Assembly: GCA_019422485.1 (NCBI GenBank)
Contig: JAHZDG010000005.1
Coordinates: 69,903 to 83,826 of the forward strand
DNA from: Alistipes sp.
GTDB lineage: Bacteria; Bacteroidota; Bacteroidia; Bacteroidales; Rikenellaceae
Direction of reading: 5' to 3'
DNA length: 13,924 bases
The position numbers and the translations under genes were made by a program. This document shows, in pieces, positions 6,022-13,120 of this stretch (position 1 is the stretch's first letter; the number at the start of each line of letters is the position of its first letter). The notes below the pieces were generated by a model. That model saw nothing but the letters and a program-made list of their open reading frames with translations. It was not told where the DNA came from and made no database searches.

Positions 6022-7758
6022 ATGATGGGAAAACTTCTTCATAGACTGTTTCATAGCCTGTTTTGGTTGCTTGCCTTGCTGTTGGTCTATCTGGCGGTGA
6101 GGGTCAGTGCACGCAGTCTGGAAGGAGAACCACCAGTGGCAGGAGTGGATACGCTCCGGTTTGTTCCCTATTTTGGGGCTATGACCGGCGGTGAGCTGGT
6201 GGATACGGCGGCCAATCGCATCGGAGGGAACGTTGAAACCTTGTATGGGGTGTTTGACCGTCTGCGGAAACTCGAAGCCTGGTACGATCGTTGGGGACGT
6301 ACCGGAAAGGCTCCTTTCCCGGGGGGCGAACCTTTGCCGGATAGTTTGTGGCGGGATGCCGGAGCGTTTGGCGATGTGGCTTCCGAAGCCGAAAACCCCT
6401 CCGAGGCTGAGATGCAGGAAAATCCCTCATCGGCCATCCAGGACGAGAGTTCTGATAACGGTTCAGCGAACCGTAATGCTACAAAAGGCGAACCGGCGTC
6501 TATTGAATCATTCGTCCAGGGAAAAACGACGGAAGATCCTGCTCATGTTGTCCCGGCAGCCCGTTCGAAACAGACAACAACCCCATGTGCTGTTCTTCCT
6601 TCCGAGCCGTTGCAACCCTTGCTGCAGGAAGAGGATCCCGGAATTTATCCGCGTCCCCGGATGGAAGAAGAACCCGGGATGAGCTATCCGTTCGATCCGT
6701 TGCGGGAGGTGGTGCATATTCTTCAACTGGGGGATTCGCATGTGCAGGGCGGATTCTATCCCAATCAGGTTCGGGCTCGGTTGCAGTATCGTTTCGGGAA
6801 TGCGGGACGAGGATTATTGACTCCCTATCGGCTCATGAAAACCAATCAGCCGCAGGGATATGAAATCAGTTCACCCAATCTCTGGAAAGGTTCACGTTGT
6901 ACCGAGTTGCACCCCCTGCAAGAGGTGGGCGCTACCGGTGCCGCCATTTCAACCGAAGAGAGAACGTTTGAATTGACGATCGCTACGCCCGGCGATCCTT
7001 TCCAGCGCATTACGGTTTTTCATCATCTGCAGGCTCCGTTGTTGACGGCGGTCGAAAATGCCTGTGAAATCGGCTGTCCGTGGGAGGATACCCCGACCAT
7101 GACCCGTATCCCGTTGCGGGATCCGACCGATCGGGTGGTTTTGAGAGGGAATACGCGGGATTCGGTCTATAATGTGCCGGTTTTTTCGGGATTTATGCTG
7201 GAAAACGGTCATGCGGGACTCTTCTATCACAGCATCGGTATCAATGGAAATACCTTTACGGCGGTGGCCCGCCAACCTCAGATCATTCGGGAAGCCGCGC
7301 AGCTGTGCCCCGATCTGATTATTCTGTCGTTGGGTACCAATGATTCTTATGGACGCTTCGATGCGGAACTGGTGACCGCACGATTGAATCAGGTCATCGA
7401 GTATTGTCGTCAGTATGCGCCGCAGAGTGCTTTGTTGCTGACGACTCCGATGGAGTGTTACTCACGGGTCCGTTCACGGGGGCGTATTGTCCGTCGGCTC
7501 AATCCCAATGCCGTGCGGGTGAGGAATGTGATCTTGGAGGTGGCCCGTCAGCAATCGCTGCCCTATTGGGACTTCTATGCGGCGGCTGGGGGTGAAGGCT
7601 CCATGGAGCGTTGGTATAAACGGGGAATCGCCCGGGCCGATCGGGTGCATTTGACGCCCGAAGGTTATTTGCTGCAAGGCGAGATGCTCTATCAAGCCTT
7701 GATGCAGGCTTATGATCAGTATAAGCGTGAGAAAGATGCCTTGAAACCGGTTGACTAA
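6022..7758 (+). CDS. membrane-anchored SGNH-hydrolase-fold protein, putative acyltransferase/esterase (second of pair)
   Basis: A 578-residue protein. Residues 12-30 are a hydrophobic anchor or uncleaved signal (FWLLALLLVYLAVRVSA). Residues 115-205 are a low-complexity Pro/Ser/Glu linker. The catalytic domain follows: block I LGDSHVQ (Ser239), block II GINGN (406-410), block III SLGTND (Asn440) and block V DRVH (Asp540, His543). A beta-rich insert of about 120 residues lies between blocks I and II. The motif WDFYAAAGGEGSM (516-528) is shared with the preceding gene, so the two are diverged paralogs. Block III is more canonical here (GTND against GLN). A TGA in the same frame directly precedes the ATG at 6022, so the start is there or at the adjacent second ATG (6025). 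The 110-base gap to the previous gene has no convincing terminator and only a poor promoter (TTGATTTG, 5977-5984), so co-transcription is likely. Confidence 0.75.
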   Translation: MMGKLLHRLFHSLFWLLALLLVYLAVRVSARSLEGEPPVAGVDTLRFVPYFGAMTGGELVDTAANRIGGNVETLYGVFDRLRKLEAWYDRWGRTGKAPFPGGEPLPDSLWRDAGAFGDVASEAENPSEAEMQENPSSAIQDESSDNGSANRNATKGEPASIESFVQGKTTEDPAHVVPAARSKQTTTPCAVLPSEPLQPLLQEEDPGIYPRPRMEEEPGMSYPFDPLREVVHILQLGDSHVQGGFYPNQVRARLQYRFGNAGRGLLTPYRLMKTNQPQGYEISSPNLWKGSRCTELHPLQEVGATGAAISTEERTFELTIATPGDPFQRITVFHHLQAPLLTAVENACEIGCPWEDTPTMTRIPLRDPTDRVVLRGNTRDSVYNVPVFSGFMLENGHAGLFYHSIGINGNTFTAVARQPQIIREAAQLCPDLIILSLGTNDSYGRFDAELVTARLNQVIEYCRQYAPQSALLLTTPMECYSRVRSRGRIVRRLNPNAVRVRNVILEVARQQSLPYWDFYAAAGGEGSMERWYKRGIARADRVHLTPEGYLLQGEMLYQALMQAYDQYKREKDALKPVD

Positions 7759-7833
7759 TCACCGGGATAAAAGGGAACGCTATGCTCTCTTGATCGAGAC
7801 GGAGAATGCTGCAAAATAGGCAATGGGCGCATC

Positions 7834-7857
7834 GGGACAGATCTTCTGTCCTCTCTT
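7834..7857 (+). terminator. candidate terminator after the second SGNH gene
   Basis: GGACAGA (7835-7841) pairs with TCTGTCC (7845-7851) around a TCT loop. A flanking G-T pair extends it by one, and T-rich sequence (CTCTTT) follows. The U tract is broken, so this is only a moderate candidate. It lies 76 bases after the stop at 7758. Confidence 0.4.
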
Positions 7858-7873
7858 TGGTCAGATGTTATGA

Positions 7874-7893
7874 CGAAGAAAGTTCTTTCTTCG
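7874..7893. terminator. inverted repeat between convergent SGNH and MBOAT genes, possible terminator
   Basis: CGAAGAAAG (7874-7882) and CTTTCTTCG (7885-7893) are perfect inverted repeats separated by two bases; a real hairpin would open to a loop of at least four. It lies just beyond the MBOAT stop codon (7901-7903, minus strand) and could end that transcript, but no long U run follows. Confidence 0.35.
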
Positions 7894-7900
7894 GATCTTC

Positions 7901-9400
7901 TTAGAATTGGAAATAGATAAACGGCTGTACGTCGGATGATTTGATGAGCATCACGCACCAGATCACCAATACGATCAGCAGGGCTTTGACGAGGAGCGGT
8001 GTGCGGGTAATGGTCTGTTCGGCCCAACGTTCGGCTTTCCCGGGGAACATGTGCAGGGCATAACCCAGCAGGATCAGTCCGAAAATCGGCAGGTAACCGG
8101 CAACGACCTGAGGGATCAGATCAGCCCGGAAATCGGTGAAAATTTGTGAGATGACTTGCCATCCGGTTTGGGTGTCGTTGGCGCGGAACATGATCCAGCC
8201 GGCGCAGACGAAATGGAAGGTGATGATGATTCCCAACAGACGCCGCCCCCAAGGCATATCCATGCCCTGAGCCTTGAAACTGGGGAAAAGGGACATGACG
8301 GCTTTGTGTACGGCCAACCCCAGACCGTGCCAGGCACCCCAGAGAATGAATCGTAAGGCCGCTCCGTGCCACAATCCGCCCAATAGCATGGTGATCAACA
8401 GATTGAGGTAGGTCCGGAATTTTCCTTTCCGGTTGCCGCCCAGGGAAATGTACAGATAGTCTTTGAGCCAGCTTGACAGAGAAATGTGCCAGCGACGCCA
8501 GAATTCAGTGATGGTCGCCGATTTATAGGGCGAGTCGAAGTTCTGGTTGAAATGGAATCCTAACAGCAGAGCGATCCCGATTGCCATGTCGGAGTATCCC
8601 GAGAAGTCGCAATAGATCTGCAGGGCATAACCGTATACGCCCATCAGGTTTTCGAAACCGCTGTACAGCAAGGGATCGTCGAAGATACGGTCGACGAAGT
8701 TCAGGCTGATGTAGTCTGAGATGATGGCCTTTTTGAAAAGTCCGACGAGAATCAGGTAGATGCCTCGTCCGAACATTTCACGGGTGACGAAGATCGGGTT
8801 TTGGTAGATTTGGGGAATGAAATCCCGGGCGCGTACGATGGGACCGGCCACCAGCTGCGGGAAAAACGAGAGATAAAACAGGTAGTCGATCCATTGGTCG
8901 ACGGGTTTGATGCGTCCCCGGTAGATGTCGATGACGTAGCTCATCGACTGGAAGGTGAAGAAGGAGATCCCTACCGGGAGGAAAATATTTTGAAAGTCGA
9001 GCCAATAGCCGGGTCTGAAACCGTTCAGAATTTCTATGAAGAAGTTGGTGTACTTGAAGTAGCACAACATGCCAAGGTTGAGCGTCAGACTGAGGGCAAG
9101 CAACCATTTCTGTTCGGCTCGGGAGCGGAGTTGGGCGATGAAGTGTCCGATGGTGAAATCCGAGAGCGAGAGCCCGACCAGCAACAGTACGAACCATCCG
9201 CTGGTTTTGTAGTAAAAGTACAGCGAAAAGCAGATGACGTACAGGATGCGGATCAGGAAAGCCCGGCGCAGGAACTGATAAAAGAAGGCAAACCCCAGAA
9301 ACAGGAATAGAAACAATCCGCTGCTGAAGATCAGCGGCGACGAGCTGTCGTACTGTAACAGGGCTGTCAGACGGTCGATCAGCGACGTGGTGTCGGGCAT
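7901..9400 (-). CDS. MBOAT family membrane-bound O-acyltransferase (AlgI/DltB/PatA-like)
   Basis: MBOAT proteins move acyl groups, usually acetyl, across or within the membrane to a carrier or polymer. The 499-residue product has about ten or more hydrophobic segments and the family hallmarks: FFPQLVAGPIVRARDFIPQI (179-198), IYCDFSGYSDMAIG (262-275), FWRRWHISLSSWLKDYLYI (300-318), GGNRKG (321-326) and GGLWHGAALRFILWGAWHG (341-359), where His345 is the expected catalytic histidine. Length and order fit the AlgI-like group. I use the ATG at 9398-9400. A start at 9607 would add 69 residues with no membrane character, and both a TAAATTTG promoter box and a hairpin would fall inside the reading frame. 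The gene converges on the two SGNH genes. In AlgI/AlgJ/AlgX, PatA/PatB and DltB/DltD systems an MBOAT works with SGNH partners, so a joint role is likely but inferred. Confidence 0.92.
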   Translation of the reverse strand: MPDTTSLIDRLTALLQYDSSSPLIFSSGLFLFLFLGFAFFYQFLRRAFLIRILYVICFSLYFYYKTSGWFVLLLVGLSLSDFTIGHFIAQLRSRAEQKWLLALSLTLNLGMLCYFKYTNFFIEILNGFRPGYWLDFQNIFLPVGISFFTFQSMSYVIDIYRGRIKPVDQWIDYLFYLSFFPQLVAGPIVRARDFIPQIYQNPIFVTREMFGRGIYLILVGLFKKAIISDYISLNFVDRIFDDPLLYSGFENLMGVYGYALQIYCDFSGYSDMAIGIALLLGFHFNQNFDSPYKSATITEFWRRWHISLSSWLKDYLYISLGGNRKGKFRTYLNLLITMLLGGLWHGAALRFILWGAWHGLGLAVHKAVMSLFPSFKAQGMDMPWGRRLLGIIITFHFVCAGWIMFRANDTQTGWQVISQIFTDFRADLIPQVVAGYLPIFGLILLGYALHMFPGKAERWAEQTITRTPLLVKALLIVLVIWCVMLIKSSDVQPFIYFQF

Positions 9401-9447
9401 GGTTGACAAATAGTTGGGGCTCCTTGGGCCACAGGAAAATAATGCCG

Positions 9448-9455
9448 CAAATTTA
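9448..9455 (-). promoter_or_regulatory. -7 box of the MBOAT gene promoter
   Basis: The minus strand reads TAAATTTG followed by CGGCA, an exact match to TAnnTTTG. TTTG elements occur upstream, but at poor spacing (12 and 27 bases), so the -33 box is unclear. Transcription would begin near 9441, about 40 nt before the ATG at 9400. The box lies inside the longer open frame, which supports the shorter start. Confidence 0.5.
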
Positions 9456-9550
9456 GCCGATTTTTTACAAATTGTACGGTCACAAAAGACGAATAAACCG
9501 TTTGTATGGTTTTTTCTCGCTTTTTGGTGGAATAATCTGAGTTCAAAGCC

Positions 9551-9575
9551 GAAAAAGAACGGTTTTTCCCGTTCT
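9551..9575 (-). terminator. orphan terminator-like hairpin on the minus strand
   Basis: Read on the minus strand, AGAACGG (9575-9569) pairs with CCGTTCT (9562-9556) around a 6-base loop. The T closing the stem runs straight into four more Ts, giving a T5 run (9556-9552). The form is that of an intrinsic terminator. No minus-strand gene ends before it: the next one upstream on that strand is the efflux gene ending at 11660. It may end a short unannotated minus-strand RNA or insulate the MBOAT promoter. Confidence 0.45.
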
Positions 9576-9689
9576 GGAATAGGCGTATGAATCGTTGTGG
9601 AACTCATTCAAAGGGTCGTTTCTGCCGGTTTGCGGAAAGGTTAACGAAAGTTTAACAATCGAAGGGTGCGAGGGGCCGTCGGCTTTGGT

Positions 9690-9697
9690 TATCTTTG
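9690..9697 (+). promoter_or_regulatory. -7 box of the Na/Pi transporter promoter
   Basis: TATCTTTG is an exact match to TAnnTTTG and lies about 35 bases before the ATG at 9733, leaving a leader of roughly 28 nt. No good TTTG is seen at the -33 position. An AGGAAG stretch (9703-9708) follows, but too far from the start codon to be a normal Shine-Dalgarno. Confidence 0.5.
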
Positions 9698-9732
9698 CCG
9701 TGAGGAAGTAATGTTTATATGCCTGATATTCA

Positions 9733-11460
9733 ATGAACGTATTGGCGCAAATATGGGTGTTGTTAGGAACCATCGGCCTGTTCATCTTCGGGATGAAGGT
9801 CATGGGCGAAGCCTTGCAAAAGTCGGCAGGCAGTCGTTTGCGTGCCGTGCTTGCCCAGATTACCTCCTCGCCGGGACGGGGTGTGCTGGCCGGGACATTC
9901 ATTACGGGGGTCATCCAGTCATCGAGTGCCGTGACGGTGATGATCGTCGGCTTTGTCAATGCCGGACTCTTGCGGCTCAGACAGGCGATCGCCCTGATCA
10001 TGGGGGCCAATATCGGAACCACCTTTACGGCATGGCTGGTGGCGCTTTTTGGCTTCAATTTCGATATCGGATTGCTGGCTATTCCGCTTTTGAGTCTGGT
10101 GATTCCGATGTTGCTGGTTCCGAATGCGCGTTTTCGGGAGGTCTGTCAGGTGCTGGTCGGATTTGCCCTGCTGCTGCTGGCCATCAATCTCCTGAAAGAG
10201 ACCATGCAGGCCTTGTCGGCCGATGAAGGTCTGTTGGCTTGGGTGGGCGGTTTTCAGCATTACGGGTTCTTTGCTCCGTGTATCTTTGTAGGGGTAGGGA
10301 TTGCACTAACCTGTCTGTTGCAGTCCTCCAGTGCAGTGATGGCGCTTACGCTGGTCCTGTGTGCCAAAGGAACCATTTCGTTTGAGTGTGGGTTGGCGAT
10401 GGTGCTGGGCGAAAATGTCGGGACGACGGTGACGGCCCTGATTGCGTCGAGCGTAACCAATCAAATGGGGCGGCGTGCCGCTTTGTCCCATCTGTTGTTC
10501 AATCTGTTCGGATTGTTGTGGGCCTTGCCGCTGTTGGGCATGATTATGCATGGGTTGTCGGCTCTCGTGGAAGAGATGACTGGAGCCTCTCCGATGCTCT
10601 CCTCGTCGGTGCAACCGTTGGGATTGGCCCTGTTCCATACCTCGTTCAATGTCATCAATACGCTGTTGCTGGTCGGGTTTATTCCCCGCATTGCGGCACT
10701 GACCGGACGGTTATTGCCTGGAAAATCCGGCAAGACTTCCTCGTTGCGGCATGTGAGCGGATCGTTGCTCTCAACCGGGGAGATGTCGATCTATCAGGCA
10801 CAGTGTGAGGTGATTCGATATGTCCGCCAGAATGCAACGTTGTTTGCTACCATGAAAGCTTATTTCGGAGAGTTCAACCCCCAACGGACCGAAGAGTTGG
10901 CGGCCGATCTCGAAACGCGGCGGAAAGAGGCGGCGGAAGCCCATGTGCGCTTTGAACGCTTTTTCGCGCAGTTTGCCCGAGAGGACATCAGCCGCAATAC
11001 CCAGCAAATCGCTCAGAGTCTGCTCTATTTGATTTCCGATCTGGATACGGCGTCGGCACAGATTTTTCGCCTCAGTGATGTGATTCGTCGGAAAAGAGCC
11101 CGGAATATTTGGTTCGTCCCGGAAGCCCGACAGCGTATTTTTTCGTTGTTTGGGCAGTTGGATGGTTTTCATACTTTGTTGGAGCAGGCGTTGAATCGCC
11201 TTTCGTCACAGGCTTTGCAAAGTGCCGATCGGGCGCGCGCACTGCGACAGACCCTGAAAACCGAGCTGGAAAGCTATCAACAGATGGCATTGACTCCCGA
11301 TCCGGATGAAGAGATGAGTTATGCGGCGGGTGTGATTTTTGCCGAGATGCTCAGTTACATCGATGCCTTATCGTTGTCGTTGCTCAAGACGGTTGAAGAC
11401 GCTTGTGAAATCCACGATCCGATTCGGGGCGGAGTTTCGTTCCCTGATACCGAAGCCTGA
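9733..11460 (+). CDS. Na/phosphate cotransporter family protein with C-terminal PhoU-like domain
   Basis: A 575-residue inner membrane protein of the PNaS/NptA type, expected to couple sodium entry to phosphate uptake or, in some relatives, export. The internal duplication of the family is plain. The first copy has QSSSAV (62-67) and GANIGTT (91-97). The second copy has QSSSAV (197-202) and GENVGTT (226-232). These Gln-Ser-Ser-Ser motifs form the substrate site in the family. About eight or more hydrophobic segments lie in residues 1-325. Residues from about 345 to 560 are charged and helical, resembling the PhoU-like regulatory domain often fused to these transporters. The start at 9733 gives a normal membrane N-terminus (MNVLAQIWVLLGTIGLFIFG) behind a TATCTTTG box. 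No phosphate-regulon genes are adjacent. The gene is a single unit closed by a strong palindromic terminator. Confidence 0.9.
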   Translation: MNVLAQIWVLLGTIGLFIFGMKVMGEALQKSAGSRLRAVLAQITSSPGRGVLAGTFITGVIQSSSAVTVMIVGFVNAGLLRLRQAIALIMGANIGTTFTAWLVALFGFNFDIGLLAIPLLSLVIPMLLVPNARFREVCQVLVGFALLLLAINLLKETMQALSADEGLLAWVGGFQHYGFFAPCIFVGVGIALTCLLQSSSAVMALTLVLCAKGTISFECGLAMVLGENVGTTVTALIASSVTNQMGRRAALSHLLFNLFGLLWALPLLGMIMHGLSALVEEMTGASPMLSSSVQPLGLALFHTSFNVINTLLLVGFIPRIAALTGRLLPGKSGKTSSLRHVSGSLLSTGEMSIYQAQCEVIRYVRQNATLFATMKAYFGEFNPQRTEELAADLETRRKEAAEAHVRFERFFAQFAREDISRNTQQIAQSLLYLISDLDTASAQIFRLSDVIRRKRARNIWFVPEARQRIFSLFGQLDGFHTLLEQALNRLSSQALQSADRARALRQTLKTELESYQQMALTPDPDEEMSYAAGVIFAEMLSYIDALSLSLLKTVEDACEIHDPIRGGVSFPDTEA

Positions 11461-11564
11461 ACGAAAGATCGCTGGGGGACAATTAGGAAGGATTGTGGAT
11501 TAGAAAAATGATTATCCGGACAGATAGAAGGTATTTTTTACGCACTCTAAAGGTTTTATAAGAT

Positions 11565-11605
11565 AACAGCAGGGCCGCTCTTCGAAGAGCGGCCCTGCTG
11601 TTTGA
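11565..11605. terminator. strong bidirectional terminator between convergent genes
   Basis: AACAGCAGGGCCGCTC (11565-11580) pairs perfectly with its complement at 11587-11602. The six bases between, TTCGAA, continue the palindrome. TTT ends the plus side (11601-11603). It sits about 105 bases after the transporter stop and 55 bases beyond the end of the minus-strand efflux gene (11660), placed to end both transcripts. Confidence 0.85.
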
Positions 11606-11659
11606 GGGCTTGAACAGGAACGTATCCGGGAGACGGATGTTTGTGGTCCTGACTTTCAG

Positions 11660-13120
11660 TTATTCCATATCGCCTCCGCCCAAGGCCCGGTAGAGACGGG
11701 CCTGCAGAATACCGTTTTCGGTACAGAGCGCAATGCGTTCCAGTTCACAGTTCAGATAACGTTCGTCGGCGGATAACACTTCGAGGAAGCCGATGAAACT
11801 AAGTTTGAACAGATCATTTGCGTGGCTCATGGAGCGGCGATGTACCAGACTCTCTTGTTTTTTGAGTTCTTGGCGAGAGAGGGTCAGTTCGCTGGCGGCA
11901 ATCAGGTTGCAGACCTCTTCATAGGCTTTCAGCGCGGTCTGGTGGTATTCCAGTAAGGCGATGCGTTCTTCGCTGCGGGCACTTTGCCACAGGGTGCGGA
12001 TGCGGGCCCGGTCGAACAACGGAGCGGTCAGTCCCACCCCCAGATCATAGACCATCGAGGCCGGCGAAACGAACCATTTGCTCAGATCAAAGGCATTGAA
12101 GCCACCGCTGCCGCCGATTTGCAACGAAGGATAGAAGGCTTTGCGTGCGGCGGAAACATCGGCAGCCGCAGCCTTCAGCCGCATTTCGGCTTCCCGGATG
12201 TCGGGACGTTGTTGCAGCAGTTGAGCCGGAATGCCGCGCTGGGTCGGGAAACGCATCGTTTCCAGGCTGTCGTACGAGCAGCGGGCGACCGTTGTCGGGA
12301 AGCGTCCCATCAGGGTGCAGAGGGCTCGCTCTTTTTCCCCGGTTTGCTGACGGGTTTCCAGCAGCATGCCCTGCAGTTGCAGGGTGCGGGCATGGAATTG
12401 ATCGACGGCCAGTTGGGTCTCTTCGCCTTCCTGCTTCAGTTGGAATGTCAGTTCGTGAGAACGTTGCGCCTCTTCCAATGCCTGTTCGAGAACTTCCCGT
12501 TGGCGATCCAGTCCCACCAATTCGAAATAGCAGGTGGCAACTTCCGACACCAATAGAGTTTGCGCCAGACGGGCCGCTTCCTGAGAGGCCAGCCAACGGG
12601 CGGCGGCTGCCCGTTTTTTCTGGGTCAGTTTACCCCAGATGTCGGCCTCCCATTGGAACGATACACCGATCTGGAACTCCCGGTAAGGATCCGGAATGTG
12701 TTTGTCCCGAGCCAGATCAGGCGTATTGGTGGTGGCGTTACCCACGCCGTCCATGGTGTATTCTCCGAAGCGTTGAACGTAACCCTGGGCCCCGATGCCT
12801 ACCGAAGGGAAGAGTTCGGCCTTACTTTGACGCAGTTGGGCACGGGCGATCGATACCCGTTCGATGGTCTGCAGGAAAGAAAGGTTGTGGCGGAGCGCCT
12901 CTCCGATATATCCTTGCAGGAGTGTGTCCGGGAAGAATTCCTTCCAGGAGAGGTGGGCCACCGAACTGGAATCGACGTCGTTTTGCGTGGTATCGGTGGC
13001 GTAGGAGGCGGGCAGGTCGATGTCGGGTTGGGGAGAAGATTCGACCCGTGGCGCGCGACAACTCAACAAACTCACGGACAGCAGACACAAACAGCTTACA
13101 GCATATATCTTATTCTTCAT
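11660..13120 (-). CDS. RND efflux system outer membrane factor, lipoprotein (TolC/OprM/NodT type)
   Basis: This is the outer membrane exit duct of a tripartite efflux pump. The 486-residue product begins with a lipoprotein signal peptide (hydrophobic core 5-19, lipobox LLSC with Cys21). It then shows two outer-membrane-efflux-protein repeats: the first at about 60-265, with LSWKEFFPDTLLQGYIGEAL and WEADIWGKL (157-165), and the second at about 285-480, with RPDIREAE (305-312) followed by alanine-rich helix and AFYPSLQIGG. The first four bases of the coding sequence lie in the overlap with the pump gene: its ATG (13118-13120) is 11 nt inside the end of that gene, in the arrangement ATGAAGAATAA, which suggests translational coupling. 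A longer frame opening at 13180 would add 20 residues before the signal peptide and is rejected. Substrate cannot be predicted. An oprM-like symbol would be over-precise. Confidence 0.92.
   Translation of the reverse strand: MKNKIYAVSCLCLLSVSLLSCRAPRVESSPQPDIDLPASYATDTTQNDVDSSSVAHLSWKEFFPDTLLQGYIGEALRHNLSFLQTIERVSIARAQLRQSKAELFPSVGIGAQGYVQRFGEYTMDGVGNATTNTPDLARDKHIPDPYREFQIGVSFQWEADIWGKLTQKKRAAAARWLASQEAARLAQTLLVSEVATCYFELVGLDRQREVLEQALEEAQRSHELTFQLKQEGEETQLAVDQFHARTLQLQGMLLETRQQTGEKERALCTLMGRFPTTVARCSYDSLETMRFPTQRGIPAQLLQQRPDIREAEMRLKAAAADVSAARKAFYPSLQIGGSGGFNAFDLSKWFVSPASMVYDLGVGLTAPLFDRARIRTLWQSARSEERIALLEYHQTALKAYEEVCNLIAASELTLSRQELKKQESLVHRRSMSHANDLFKLSFIGFLEVLSADERYLNCELERIALCTENGILQARLYRALGGGDME

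Larger units (their letters stand above)
9401..9732. other. 332-base divergent intergenic region between MBOAT and Na/Pi transporter genes
   Basis: No gene is supported here. The region holds a TAAATTTG -7 box for the MBOAT gene (9448-9455, minus), a minus-strand terminator-like hairpin (9551-9575) and a TATCTTTG -7 box for the transporter gene (9690-9697, plus). Between the hairpin and the plus promoter lies a near-repeat, TTAACGAAAGTTTAAC (9641-9656). Confidence 0.6.

Noticed and set aside
9401..9607. Longer N-terminus for the MBOAT protein
   Set aside because: The extra 69 residues lack membrane character, and the stretch contains a TAAATTTG promoter box and a terminator-like hairpin on the same strand.
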